Source: Tychonema bourrellyi FEM_GT703 (GTDB lineage Bacteria > Cyanobacteriota > Cyanobacteriia > Cyanobacteriales > Microcoleaceae). From it: a stretch of 52,685 bases of DNA. Of the stretch, positions 17,335-26,415 are shown in pieces (the stretch's first letter is position 1; each line of letters begins with the position of its first letter). The position numbers were made by a program, and so were the translations under genes. The stretch lies in NCBI RefSeq assembly GCF_002412335.2, contig NZ_NXIB02000036.1:1-52685 (forward strand), given 5' to 3'. A model generated the notes under the pieces. That model had not been told where the DNA came from. It was given only the letters and a program-made list of their open reading frames with translations, and searched no databases.

Positions 17335-17397
17335 GTGGGGGCGGGTTTACGAGATTGTTGGTTTTAGGCAATTATTATTCGTGAAACCCGCCCCTAC
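17335..17397. repeat. 'GGGGCGGGTTTA / AAACCCGCCCC' palindromic repeat
   Basis: Arms TGGGGGCGGGTTT and AAACCCGCCCCTAC around an A/T centre. Other copies are at 19811-19873, 45594-45656 and 52488-52546. A short GGGACACAGCA/TGCTGTGTCC palindrome follows at about 17430-17451. Confidence 0.85.
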
Positions 17398-17462
17398 AGG
17401 CTATTAAAAATGGTGCAAGATGTGGTAGGGACACAGCACTGCTGTGTCCTCATCTTTATGAT

Positions 17463-18785
17463 TTATCCTTGGATAGCCATACAGGTAGAAAGCATTTTTG
17501 CTACCCCAACAATTGGCAATTTATCCAGAATTTCTCCCGCGAAAGCATCGATGAGCAAATAGCGACTTCTCTCTAAATCCAAACCGCGACTTTGCAAGTA
17601 GAAGAGTTCATCATCTTCTAACTGGCTGACAGTTGCACCGTGGGAACATTTAACGTTGTCAGCCACAATTTCCAACTGCGGTTTAGTATCTACGCGGGCT
17701 CTTGATGACAGCAACAAATTCCGGCTCAATTGTCCAGCGTCTGTCAATTGTGCGGCTTTGGGAACGAAAACTTTGCCGTTAAATACAGCACGAGCTTTGT
17801 TACCGATGATGCACTTATGCAGTTGGCGACTGGTACCGTGGGGATGATTGAAACTAATCAAGCTGTGAGTGTCAGATAACTGTTCCCCAAAGGCTACGGT
17901 TAAACCGTTGAGAGTTGTTTCAGTAGCTTCGCCGTGCTGAAACACTTCTAAATTGTGCCGCGATATTTTTGCGCCCAAGCTGATAGCATGACAAGTATAA
18001 CGGCTATTGCGAGATTGCGCGATCGCACTTTTGCCAATATGAACAACATTCCCAGCTTCCCGCTGAAGTCGAACATGATTCACAGCAGCATTTTCGCCGA
18101 CAACAACATCCGTTACAGCATTCGTAAATGCAGCGACATTGCCGATAGTTGCGTAATCTTCAACCAGGGTGACATTGCTTCCAGGCTCAGCTATAATCAC
18201 ACAGTGTGGCTGACACATCATCGGAGATGCGCCCGGTGCGGTCAGGAAGAGCAAATGAATCGGAGTATCAAGAGACCTATTGGCCGGCACGAACACTACC
18301 GCAGAATCGACCAAACCTGCCACATTCAAAGCAGTAAACACCTCATTCGGCTGTCTGTGCTTGCTCAAAACATCGGCGATGCGCGCCTGATATTTTTCCG
18401 GTGCATTGGATAAATTACCTACATAAAAGTCCGGCAAATTCACCGCTGACAAATCCGGCGCATAAACACCATTGACAAATACCAATCTTAAAGGTAAATC
18501 GTCCTTGTTTTTCACAGGCATAGTAATATCAGACAGTTGAATTGCTGACTGATTATCCTGGGGTACATGAAAAGGAATTTGCAACAGCGACGACAAATCT
18601 GTAAACCGCCATTCTTCATCCTTTACAGTCGGAAAACTGGCAGCAAGCACGTATTGAGTCGCAATATCGCGCAAATCATCCAGCCCGTAAGCAGAACTTT
18701 TGCCATTAGCTTCGCCCAACTTTTCGCACTGATTCACCAAACCAGCCAAAAACATTTCTCTAGTAGCAACCTGAGTATTAATCAT
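17463..18785 (-). CDS. sufD: Fe-S cluster assembly protein SufD
   Basis: Scaffold subunit of the SufBCD complex. It shows the SufB/SufD beta-helix core, with the C-terminal block [35 protein letters not shown] characteristic of SufD (positions about 384-418), preceded by [13 protein letters not shown], which contains the conserved His at the SufB-SufD interface. At 440 aa the size is normal. Its start codon overlaps the sufC stop codon by 4 bp, so the two are translationally coupled. Confidence 0.95.
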   Translation of the reverse strand: MINTQVATREMFLAGLVNQCEKLGEANGKSSAYGLDDLRDIATQYVLAASFPTVKDEEWRFTDLSSLLQIPFHVPQDNQSAIQLSDITMPVKNKDDLPLRLVFVNGVYAPDLSAVNLPDFYVGNLSNAPEKYQARIADVLSKHRQPNEVFTALNVAGLVDSAVVFVPANRSLDTPIHLLFLTAPGASPMMCQPHCVIIAEPGSNVTLVEDYATIGNVAAFTNAVTDVVVGENAAVNHVRLQREAGNVVHIGKSAIAQSRNSRYTCHAISLGAKISRHNLEVFQHGEATETTLNGLTVAFGEQLSDTHSLISFNHPHGTSRQLHKCIIGNKARAVFNGKVFVPKAAQLTDAGQLSRNLLLSSRARVDTKPQLEIVADNVKCSHGATVSQLEDDELFYLQSRGLDLERSRYLLIDAFAGEILDKLPIVGVAKMLSTCMAIQG

Positions 18786-19573
18786 CGCGCCCCAACTCCT
18801 GCTGCTTCTTCTTCCACAACCCAGTCATAACCGCGTTCTTCCAATTCCAGCGCCAACTCTTTCGGGCCAGTCAAGATAATTCTGCCAGCTTCCATGACGT
18901 GAATGAAATCAGGGATAATGTAGTTTAATAACCGCTGATAGTGAGTAATCACCAACATACAATTTTCAGCAGTTGACAACTGATTCACACCGCCAGCGAC
19001 AATCTTGAGAGCATCGATATCCAAACCAGAATCAGTCTCATCCAAAATCGCTAACTTCGGTTCTAAAAGCGCCATTTGCAAAATCTCATTTCGCTTTTTC
19101 TCGCCACCGGAAAAACCCTCATTGACGCTGCGGTCTAAAAAAGCAGCATTCATCTTGACAATATCCAGCTTGTCCTCGATTAAATCTTGGAAATCAAAAG
19201 CATCCAATTCTTCCAATTCGCGATGTTTGCGGTGAGCATTGTAAGCCACACGCAAGAAATCCACATTGCTAACGCCGGGAATTTCTAAAGGATATTGGAA
19301 TGCGAGAAACACGCCAGCCAAAGAGCGTTCTTCTGGCGGTAATTCCAGTAGATTTTGACCTAAAAATGTAATTTCTCCGCCCGTTACCGTATAAGCGGGA
19401 TGGCCGGCTAATATTTTGGATAAGGTGCTTTTTCCTGAACCGTTGGGGCCCATGATGGCGTGAATTTCACCGGATTTAATTTCTAGGTTCAAACCCTTGA
19501 GGATTTGGGTATCTTCGACATTCGCAGTTAAATTGCGGACGGATAGCACCACTTGACTATTTTCAACAATCAT
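18782..19573 (-). CDS. sufC: Fe-S cluster assembly ATPase SufC
   Basis: ABC-type ATPase that drives the SufBCD scaffold. It has Walker [15 protein letters not shown] (about residues 42-55), the signature [14 protein letters not shown] (the SufC form of LSGGQ) and Walker [17 protein letters not shown]. The SufC-specific [17 protein letters not shown] stretch is present. The 263 aa length is typical. It overlaps sufD by 4 bp downstream. Upstream is a 330-bp repeat-filled gap to sufB. Confidence 0.97.
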   Translation of the reverse strand: MIVENSQVVLSVRNLTANVEDTQILKGLNLEIKSGEIHAIMGPNGSGKSTLSKILAGHPAYTVTGGEITFLGQNLLELPPEERSLAGVFLAFQYPLEIPGVSNVDFLRVAYNAHRKHRELEELDAFDFQDLIEDKLDIVKMNAAFLDRSVNEGFSGGEKKRNEILQMALLEPKLAILDETDSGLDIDALKIVAGGVNQLSTAENCMLVITHYQRLLNYIIPDFIHVMEAGRIILTGPKELALELEERGYDWVVEEEAAGVGAR

Positions 19574-19903
19574 CTGTTCTTTTTCCTCATTCCTTTGTAA
19601 CGAGAGCGGTTTATTTTGTTCGTAGTGAGGACTTTAGTCCTGATTTAAGAAAAACTAAAATCCTTACTGCTTATCTAATCGTTCGTAGGTTGGGTTGAGC
19701 GATAGCGAAACCCAACTCTTTGGGGCATCCTTGGGGCATCTTTCGTTGGGTTTCGTTCCTCAACCCAACCTACAACTACAACTAAAATCCTTATAGGGGC
19801 TTTTTAGTTGGTGGGGGCGGGTTTATTTAACCTGTCTGCACTTTTTAAGGCTGTTGGTGAACCCGCCCCTACAAGTTTTTGATAATGGTACAAGATGTGA
19901 GTT
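19574..19903. other. repeat-filled spacer inside the suf run
   Basis: Contains an AACCCAAC-type palindrome (19685-19773) and a GGGGCGGGTTT palindrome (19811-19873). No gene or clear promoter is visible. Both hairpins would be transcribed between sufB and sufC and could attenuate or process the mRNA. Confidence 0.6.
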
Positions 19904-21346
19904 CTATCCGACACTTCCTTCGAGTTTCAGACTCAATAGTTTATCAGCTTCCGCAGCAAATTCCATCGGTAACTGATTGAAAACATCTTTGCAGAAACCG
20001 CTAATCATCATCGAAATCGCATTTTCTGCGGAAATTCCCCGCTGGGCGAAGAAGAAAAGTTGTTCTTCCCCAATTTTGGAAGTCGAGGCTTCGTGTTCCA
20101 CTTTAGCAGTGTGGTTCTGCACTTGAATGTAAGGGAAAGTATTCGCTTGAGCGTTATCGCCAATCAGCATGGAATCGCACTGAGAATAATTCCGAGCGCC
20201 TTTAGCGCTCGGCCCCATTTTTACTAAGCCGCGATAGCTGTTAGCAGAATTTCCGGCAGAAATTCCCTTGGAAATAATCGTGCTGCGAGTGTTTTTGCCG
20301 ACGTGGATCATTTTAGTTCCAGTATCAGCTTGCTGTTTGTTGTTTGTCAGCGCTACTGAGTAGAATTCACCGACTGAGTTGTCGCCGACTAACACGCAAC
20401 TGGGATATTTCCAAGTAATCGCGGAACCTGTTTCTACTTGCGTCCAAGAAATTTTTGAATTAACTCCTTGACACAAACCGCGCTTGGTTACAAAGTTGTA
20501 AATGCCGCCTTTACCATTAGCATCGCCGGCGTACCAGTTTTGTACTGTCGAATATTTGATATCCGCGTTATCCATTGTTACCAATTCCACGACGGCGGCG
20601 TGGAGTTGGTTGGTGTCAAACATCGGTGCGGTGCAGCCTTCCAAGTAAGATACAGAACTGTTTTCTTCTGCAATAATTAGGGTGCGCTCGAACTGGCCGG
20701 AATCTTCGTTGTTGATGCGGAAATAGGTGGACAATTCCATTGGGCATTTTACGCCTTTGGGAATGTAAACGAAGGAACCGTCGGTGAATACGGCGGAGTT
20801 GAGGGCTGCGAAAAAGTTGTCGCCGACTGGTACGACGGTGCCGAGATATTTTTCGATTAGTTCGGGATAATCTTTGATAGCTTCTGTGATGGAACAGAAG
20901 ATAACGCCGTCTTTGGCTAGTTTTTCTCTAAAGGTTGTGGCAATTGAAACGCTGTCGAAAACGACATCAACGGCGACATTTCCTAGTCGCCTTTGTTCGG
21001 AGAGGGGAATTCCTAATTTCTCGAAGGTTTCTAATAGTGTCGGATCAACTTCGTCCAAACTGTTGAGCTTTTTGGGCTTTTGTTTTGGGGCGGAATAGTA
21101 GATAATGTTTTGGTAGTCGATCGCGGGATAGTTGACATGAGGCCAGGTAGGCTCGGTCATGGTCAGCCACTTGCGGTATGCTTTGAGGCGAAATTGCAGC
21201 AAGAATTCCGGTTCGTTTTTCTTGGAGGAAATCAGCCGCACTACATCTTCGCTCAAGCCGCGGGGGATGGTGTCTGACTCGATGTCGGTGACGAAACCGT
21301 ATTTGTAGGGCTGGTTGACTAGGGTTTGGGCTGTGGTAGAACTCAT
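19904..21346 (-). CDS. sufB: Fe-S cluster assembly protein SufB
   Basis: Core scaffold of the SufBCD complex on which Fe-S clusters are built. Typical features are [24 protein letters not shown] (about residues 191-214), [23 protein letters not shown], and near the end [23 protein letters not shown], with the conserved Cys in the [13 protein letters not shown] segment. The 480 aa length is normal. It is divergent from sufR across a 300-bp region that contains a SufR operator. Confidence 0.97.
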   Translation of the reverse strand: MSSTTAQTLVNQPYKYGFVTDIESDTIPRGLSEDVVRLISSKKNEPEFLLQFRLKAYRKWLTMTEPTWPHVNYPAIDYQNIIYYSAPKQKPKKLNSLDEVDPTLLETFEKLGIPLSEQRRLGNVAVDVVFDSVSIATTFREKLAKDGVIFCSITEAIKDYPELIEKYLGTVVPVGDNFFAALNSAVFTDGSFVYIPKGVKCPMELSTYFRINNEDSGQFERTLIIAEENSSVSYLEGCTAPMFDTNQLHAAVVELVTMDNADIKYSTVQNWYAGDANGKGGIYNFVTKRGLCQGVNSKISWTQVETGSAITWKYPSCVLVGDNSVGEFYSVALTNNKQQADTGTKMIHVGKNTRSTIISKGISAGNSANSYRGLVKMGPSAKGARNYSQCDSMLIGDNAQANTFPYIQVQNHTAKVEHEASTSKIGEEQLFFFAQRGISAENAISMMISGFCKDVFNQLPMEFAAEADKLLSLKLEGSVG

Positions 21347-21570
21347 TATTTTGCGTGTTCAGTGTTCTAGATAGTGCTCTCAAAGATGGCAGACTGGGCA
21401 TTTTAGATTTTAGATTTGGGATTTTGGATTGGGGAATCTTGGTGAAAGCCTTGTCCTTTAAGGATGGAACAAATCGTAAATAGTAAATCTAAAATCTAAA
21501 ATCGTAAATCCAAAATCGTTTGGCTGTCTGGGCTTGAGCGAGTTCTGCTGGACTGCTCGGTTGAGTTAAA

Positions 21571-21584
21571 CAACTGGTTGGTTG
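21571..21584. promoter_or_regulatory. SufR operator (CAAC-N6-GTTG)
   Basis: CAACTGGTTGGTTG is a perfect match to the inverted repeat CAAC-N6-GTTG to which cyanobacterial SufR binds. It lies in the sufB-sufR divergent region, next to an A/T-rich TACTATATT stretch (21588-21597) that can serve as a -10 element. Its placement fits repression of both sufBCDS and sufR when SufR carries its Fe-S cluster. Confidence 0.8.
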
Positions 21585-21648
21585 CTTTACTATATTTTAA
21601 GCTACATTAACAATAGCGATCTTGTCAAAGTCAAATTAATATTTTTTT

Positions 21649-22344
21649 GTGAAGATGATGCAGACTCAGCAGACTTCCACTAAACAAGACATCTTGCAGT
21701 TTTTGCTCAAGGGGGATAAAGCGACGGCTCTTGAGTTGGCCGAGTCTTTGGATATTAGCCCGCAGGCGATTCGCCGTCATTTGAAGGATTTGGAGGCGGA
21801 GAGGCTGATTCAGTATCAGTCGGTTCAGGCTGGGATGGGGCGACCGCAACACATTTATGAGCTTACCAGTCTGGGGCGCGATCGCTTCCCGAATCGTTAT
21901 GGCGATTTTGCGATTTCTTTTCTGGATACGTTGGCTGAGACTGTTGGCCGCGAACAAGTGATTTCTATTCTGCGAAAACAGTGGCAACGTAAGGCGATGG
22001 AGTATCGTAGGGTGATGGGTACGGGTTCGCTGCAAGAGCGGGTGGCTAGGTTGGTGGAGCTTCGCAGGGATGAGGGTTACATGGCTGAGTGGTATCCTGT
22101 AGAAGCGGTGGATGATGTGAGTTGCCACACTGATCAGGGCGATCGATTTGTGTTTATGGAACACAATTGTGCTATTTCTAATGTGGCGGAAACTTTTCCG
22201 AGTGTTTGTGGTAATGAGTTGGAGATGTTTGCGGCGGTGTTGCCGGATTGTACTGTGGAGCGGACTCACTGGATTATTGATGGGGAGCATCGCTGTGGTT
22301 ATTTGATTATTGCGAGGAAGGAAGTTCGGCAGCGGATTTTGTAG
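21649..22344 (+). CDS. sufR: Fe-S cluster-binding transcriptional repressor SufR
   Basis: DeoR-type winged-helix repressor of the suf operon. The N-terminal HTH is seen in ATALELAESLDISPQAIRRHLKDLEAE (residues 24-50). The C-terminal part carries the cysteines expected to bind an Fe-S cluster: HNCAISN, SVCGNE, and PDCTVE, with a further HRCGY. Start is GTG at 21649 or ATG at 21655/21658. The last few codons (VRQRIL and stop) fall in a repeat whose second copy lies immediately downstream, so the C-terminus may have been altered by the repeat. It is divergent from sufB with a SufR operator between. Confidence 0.95.
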   Translation: MKMMQTQQTSTKQDILQFLLKGDKATALELAESLDISPQAIRRHLKDLEAERLIQYQSVQAGMGRPQHIYELTSLGRDRFPNRYGDFAISFLDTLAETVGREQVISILRKQWQRKAMEYRRVMGTGSLQERVARLVELRRDEGYMAEWYPVEAVDDVSCHTDQGDRFVFMEHNCAISNVAETFPSVCGNELEMFAAVLPDCTVERTHWIIDGEHRCGYLIIARKEVRQRIL

Positions 22345-22400
22345 CGGATTTAACGGATGTCGGTTCGGCAGCGGATTTTGTAGCGGATTTAACGGATGTC
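22324..22400. repeat. 39-bp direct repeat (x2) overlapping the sufR stop
   Basis: Two copies, from 22324 and from 22363, of GTTCGGCAGCGGATTTTGTA followed by GCGGATTTAACGGATGTC, then short CACGGATGT repeats. A third copy is at 13405-13442. The first copy encodes the last residues and the stop codon of sufR. Confidence 0.8.
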
Positions 22401-22454
22401 ACGGATGTCACGGATTAGCAATAACAAATAACAAGTAACTAATAACTAATAACT

Positions 22455-22862
22455 ATGGAACCATTAGCTGATTTTTTAACGCCGGAAGAGTGTGCGGAAG
22501 TTGATATGGCGCTGTTGTCGTCGAAGGAAAAGTTTTCGGCGCGGTTGGCAATTTATGCTTTGAGGGTGCTGAAGCAAATTGCTGGGGAGACTGGTTTGTC
22601 GGTGGCCCAGGTGAGCAATCAGCAGGTGATGGATTGGGTTAGGAATGATGAGAGTATTAAAGGGTCGATCGAACTTGATGCTAGTTTTGAAAACTTTTTT
22701 ACGAATTTGGTAATTGCGTCTTTGCGACCTTTGAGGCAAATTGCTGTGGAATCGGGAGGGGCGATCGAGCAATTAACAGTTAAGCAGGTTGTGGGGTGGT
22801 TTGTCAAGGATGGGAAGATTCGCAGAGAGCAGGGTGTCGATGCGGCGTTTTTGGATTTGTAA
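22455..22862 (+). CDS. conserved hypothetical protein with duplicated helical motif (135 aa)
   Basis: An all-helical acidic protein of 135 residues. It appears to be an internal duplication: residues about 26-68 (FSARLAIYALRVLKQIAGETGLSVAQVSNQQVMDWV, read in part) and 77-118 (ENFFTNLVIASLRPLRQIAVESGGAIEQLTVKQVVGWF, read in part) share the pattern ALRxLxQIAxExG... QLxxxQVxxW. No catalytic motif or membrane segment. I do not recognise a named family. It follows sufR in the same direction but with a repeat between. Confidence 0.65.
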   Translation: MEPLADFLTPEECAEVDMALLSSKEKFSARLAIYALRVLKQIAGETGLSVAQVSNQQVMDWVRNDESIKGSIELDASFENFFTNLVIASLRPLRQIAVESGGAIEQLTVKQVVGWFVKDGKIRREQGVDAAFLDL

Positions 22863-22913
22863 CCCGGAACTAGCTTGAGAGACTGTCGTAAGGATTGATT
22901 AGCTGATTTGTGG

Positions 22914-23126
22914 CTAACCTCCTCCGACAATTGTTACAACTTCCAAGATGTCGCCCTCTTGCATTTGTGTGGTTTCCCAAAATTGTTTGTGCAGAATTTC
23001 GCCGTTGTACTCTACAGCCACTAATCGCGGATTTAAACCTAGTTGTTTTAATAATTCTGGCAATGGTGTTTCGGTGGAACAATTACGGGTTTCTCCATTG
23101 ACTTGTAGCGCAATTTGATTGGTCAT
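22914..23126 (-). CDS. thiS: sulfur carrier protein ThiS
   Basis: A 70-residue ubiquitin-fold protein that carries sulfur as a thiocarboxylate for thiazole synthesis in thiamine biosynthesis. It shows LQVNGETRNCST at the N-terminus, VAVEYNGEILHKQFWETTQMQEGD in the middle (positions 37-60), and the required C-terminal Gly-Gly (VVTIVGGG). It lies downstream of thiE in the same direction with a palindromic repeat between them, as expected for a cyanobacterial thiE-thiS pair. Confidence 0.93.
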   Translation of the reverse strand: MTNQIALQVNGETRNCSTETPLPELLKQLGLNPRLVAVEYNGEILHKQFWETTQMQEGDILEVVTIVGGG

Positions 23127-23152
23127 TTGTTTATTAGTTTAATGATTTGAAC

Positions 23153-23236
23153 GAACCGCGAAGACGCGAAGAACACGAAGGAAGAACTGCATTTCTTTCT
23201 TTCTCTTGCTTTGCGTTCTTCGTGCCTTCGTGGTTC
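23153..23236. repeat. CGAAGG-type interspersed palindromic repeat
   Basis: Arms GAACCGCGAAGACGCGAAG and CTTCGTGCCTTCGTGGTTC between thiE and thiS. Same family as 1114-1195. Confidence 0.85.
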
Positions 23237-23244
23237 ATTTAATC

Positions 23245-24327
23245 TTACGACCTATTAGTTATGAGTTTGTGAGTTTTCAACTTCTGCATCCGAATTAGCT
23301 GGGAGATGAAAAACTGCGTGACTAAAGTTGGTTGTTCTGCTTCCATAATCGATCGCACAACTGCTACTCTAGAAGCTCCGGCATTTAATACTTGGTCGAG
23401 GTTGTTGATGTCTATTCCGCCGATCGCGAACCAAGGAATTGGTGACTTAGCAGCAGCATAACGCACATAATCTAAACCCGCAGCCTGTTTATCCGGTTTA
23501 GTGGGAGTGGAGTAAACGGGGCCAACTCCAATATAATCGGCTCCTTCTTCAATGGCTCGCTGCATTTCCTGGGCGTTTGTGGTCGATCGCCCGATCGTCC
23601 GTCCAGGCCCTAGTAACTTGCGCGCTTCAGCTACAGGTAGATCTTGCTGTCCTAAGTGTACACCGTCGGCATCCGCTGCGATCGCCAAATCTACGCGATC
23701 GTTCACAATCAACAAAGCATCATAGCGGTGACACAGTTCGCAAAGCTTCCGCACATTAGCCAGCTTCACCGCATCGTCTGAGGTTTTGTCGCGGTACTGT
23801 ACCAAAGTCAGTCCACCTTGCAAAGCAGCTTCCACAACTCCTAACAAGTTGTCTCTCCCCGAAGTTACGAGATATAATTGCGATCGCAATAACTGCTGGT
23901 AGCGCTGGTAGCCCAACAAATCGCTTTCGAGAGTGTAAACCCGATAGCGCATCTGCTTAAAAGCCTTCCCCATATTCGGATCGTAAACTTTGCCATACTC
24001 TTCAAGTACCCGCAGCGCTTCTTCCACCCGACAGAAATTCGCTTCCAATAGCTGCTGAAGTCCAGAACGCTGTTCTTCCTGCGGATGAGTCAGTTCCGTA
24101 CCGGGATCTGCGGGCGTATCCCTAGCACTTCGCAATTCTGCGGTGTGCCAAAAAGCCAATTCTTGGCGCAGTTGCTTACACTCGCCAGCTAAATCGGCGC
24201 TATTGAGACCAAACCTACACCATTCTTCAATGATTCTCAATCCTTCACGGGCGCGATCGAGATTTGCATCTAAAATCCGGCAAAGAGCTGGCTGTGCAGG
24301 TAAAATTCTGTTTTGTTTATTGGTCAT
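23245..24327 (-). CDS. thiE: thiamine-phosphate synthase with N-terminal ThiD2-like domain
   Basis: Joins HMP-pyrophosphate and thiazole phosphate to thiamine phosphate. The C-terminal ThiE barrel (about residues 150-345) shows LVQYRDKTSDD, LIVNDRVDLAIAADADGVHLGQQDLP, GRSTTNAQEM, and ADYIGVGPVYSTPTKP, all active-site blocks. The N-terminal about 135 residues (RILDANLDRAREGLRIIEEWCRF..., positions 16-38 onward) are the helical ThiD2-type domain commonly fused to cyanobacterial ThiE. The 360 aa length agrees with this architecture. No TPP riboswitch was recognised upstream. Confidence 0.94.
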   Translation of the reverse strand: MTNKQNRILPAQPALCRILDANLDRAREGLRIIEEWCRFGLNSADLAGECKQLRQELAFWHTAELRSARDTPADPGTELTHPQEEQRSGLQQLLEANFCRVEEALRVLEEYGKVYDPNMGKAFKQMRYRVYTLESDLLGYQRYQQLLRSQLYLVTSGRDNLLGVVEAALQGGLTLVQYRDKTSDDAVKLANVRKLCELCHRYDALLIVNDRVDLAIAADADGVHLGQQDLPVAEARKLLGPGRTIGRSTTNAQEMQRAIEEGADYIGVGPVYSTPTKPDKQAAGLDYVRYAAAKSPIPWFAIGGIDINNLDQVLNAGASRVAVVRSIMEAEQPTLVTQFFISQLIRMQKLKTHKLITNRS

Positions 24328-24648
24328 ACATAAGCACCTTTATAATTAATCCAGCAGTCAAACCGCTACATTTTCCCACTAATTTTTAATTTTTATTGAA
24401 TTTGAAGAAAACAAAGCATAATAGAGCAAACTTGATTATAGTGGAATCGTTAAAGTACGCGCGGCGAAGCTATCCCGTAGATAATCGCCCAAACCCGACA
24501 CGAAACAAGGGATGCGACACTCGACTCAAAGATAAATTATAACAACTGTTAAGGTTCCACAGGACGTTATTAATTGCTCCAACCGTTGTTTTGATTGCAT
24601 TTTCCTTTTTCTTGAGTTCCTTACTTTCTTAGACTATACATTTTTTTT
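24328..24648. other. intergenic region without recognised feature
   Basis: An A/T-rich divergent region of 320 bp between thiE and the beta-helix protein. It must contain promoters for both, but I see no motif clear enough to call, nor a TPP riboswitch or other RNA. Confidence 0.5.
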
Positions 24649-26376
24649 ATGTTCATTAACTCAAAACAAAACGGGTGCCAAGAAAATCTATCGCAAAGTA
24701 AAGCCTTAAGTTCTTGCCTTTTGGTGATCTTTGCCAGTGTCTCATTTTTCAAGCTTCAACAGTCTGCGATCGCAACCGAAACTCCAATAGTACAGATAAT
24801 TGCTCAGGCGCAGCAGAGCGAAATCAACATCTTGTACGTCAGCTCATCCGGTGGAAGTGACACAGCCGGCAATGGGAGCGATCGAAATCCATTCAAAACC
24901 ATTACCTACGCCTTAAGCGTCGCCCCGCCCAACACAGCAATTTTGCTAGCGCCGGGTACCTACAGCGCTCAAACCGGCGAGCAATTTCCGATCGTACTTC
25001 AGCCCAACGTGACACTTCAGGGAAATCCCAACACTCGCGGTCAAAATATTGCGATCAAAGGCGGAGGAGACTTTCTCAGTCCCACTTCGGCTGGTCAAAA
25101 CATCACAATTTTAGCAGCTTCGGGTGCCAAACTCAGCGGGGTGACTGTCACGAATCCCAATTATCGTGGTTATGCTTTGTGGATCGAATCAAGTTCTCCG
25201 ACGGTTGTTAACAATACTTTTTCTGGGAGCACTCACGACGGAATTTCAGTGGTGGGTAATTCTCGCCCGATGATTAGCGGGAATTTTTTCTCGAAAAATG
25301 GAGCTAATGGGATGACAATTTATGGAACTTCTCAGCCGGAAGTTCGAGATAATGTCTTTGAAAACACTGGATTTGGGGTGAATGTAGCGCAACAAGCTTC
25401 TCCTTTGTTAATCGGGAATCAGATTACTGGGAATAAGGATGGTGTGGTGGTACAAGCTGATGCTACACCGGTGCTCCGTAATAATTATATCGAGAAAAAT
25501 CGGCGAGACGGCATTGTGGCGATCGCCAGATCTCTCCCTGATTTAGGAACTATGACGGAACCGGGGGGGAATGTGATTCGCAACAATGGTCAGCATGATG
25601 TGAATAATGCTGCCAAAGGTCAAATAATTCAAGCTTATGGCAATCAATTGTTGAGCAACCGCACGACTGGTCAAGTTCAAGTGGCGGGAACTTTTAGCCC
25701 TTCCCAATCCGTTGGAACCCCCGATTTACGGTTAGTTTCCCAACCTCGCAGAACTGGTGGGCCAGATAGTTCTTTGCCTGTTTATACGACACCTCCCTCA
25801 ACTCCGAGAACTCAAAGAACCCCGCAGAGGCCTCTGTCAGCGGTGTCACCAAGTCTTGTCCAAAATCGATCGACATCGGGTCAAACTCCGTTGTCGCCTC
25901 TGTTGGCTCCGAGAAGTGTCTCTCCTTCTGCGATCGCGATTCCGGTGCCGACTCCGAATTCTCGATCGCTTGCGGAAATTTCTGTAGAGCCGTCCAATGT
26001 GACTCCCAACTTTGATAGTTCGAGTCCGGTTGCTTCTGAGGGTAAATTGCCGGTTCCGAGTCGCAACATTCCTCTGGGAAGGGGTGGCTATGTACCTGCT
26101 GTGTTAGGGGGTAATTCTTTGCCCGATTCGGGGGAAAATGCGCCGTCAGTCGATCGGGCATTAGCTTTGGGTTTTCGGTATCGGGTGGTAGTTGATACTC
26201 GCAGTCAGGGCGATCGGGCAAAGATACAATCTCTCGTCCCCGATGCTTTTCGGACTTTCTCCAACGGGCGCGAAGTCATCCAAGTGGGTGCTTTTCGGGA
26301 ACCGGAAAAAGCAGATGAATTGCTACAAATTCTCACTGCGAACGGCTTAAATGCCAGGATTGAAGAGATAAAATAG
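24649..26376 (+). CDS. secreted DUF1565 parallel beta-helix protein with C-terminal SPOR domain
   Basis: A 575-aa exported protein. The N-terminus has a hydrophobic signal (LSSCLLVIFASVSFF). Residues about 55-330 contain DUF1565 (YVSSSGGSDTAGNGSDRNPFKTI) followed by right-handed beta-helix repeats (PTVVNNTFSGSTHDGISV, RPMISGNFFSKNGANGMTI, and others). A long Pro/Ser/Thr-rich linker (about 350-490) leads to a SPOR-like domain at the end (FRYRVVVDTRSQGDRAKIQS ... IQVGAFREPEKADELLQIL). SPOR domains bind denuded peptidoglycan and beta-helices often bind glycans, so a cell-envelope role is likely. The specific function is unknown. Confidence 0.8.
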   Translation: MFINSKQNGCQENLSQSKALSSCLLVIFASVSFFKLQQSAIATETPIVQIIAQAQQSEINILYVSSSGGSDTAGNGSDRNPFKTITYALSVAPPNTAILLAPGTYSAQTGEQFPIVLQPNVTLQGNPNTRGQNIAIKGGGDFLSPTSAGQNITILAASGAKLSGVTVTNPNYRGYALWIESSSPTVVNNTFSGSTHDGISVVGNSRPMISGNFFSKNGANGMTIYGTSQPEVRDNVFENTGFGVNVAQQASPLLIGNQITGNKDGVVVQADATPVLRNNYIEKNRRDGIVAIARSLPDLGTMTEPGGNVIRNNGQHDVNNAAKGQIIQAYGNQLLSNRTTGQVQVAGTFSPSQSVGTPDLRLVSQPRRTGGPDSSLPVYTTPPSTPRTQRTPQRPLSAVSPSLVQNRSTSGQTPLSPLLAPRSVSPSAIAIPVPTPNSRSLAEISVEPSNVTPNFDSSSPVASEGKLPVPSRNIPLGRGGYVPAVLGGNSLPDSGENAPSVDRALALGFRYRVVVDTRSQGDRAKIQSLVPDAFRTFSNGREVIQVGAFREPEKADELLQILTANGLNARIEEIK

Positions 26377-26415
26377 TCAGTAATGTCAGTTCAAGTAACT
26401 CTAGAGCTAAAAACC

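Noticed and set aside
23245-24648. TPP riboswitch for thiE
   Set aside because: No conserved riboswitch elements were recognised in the region upstream of thiE.
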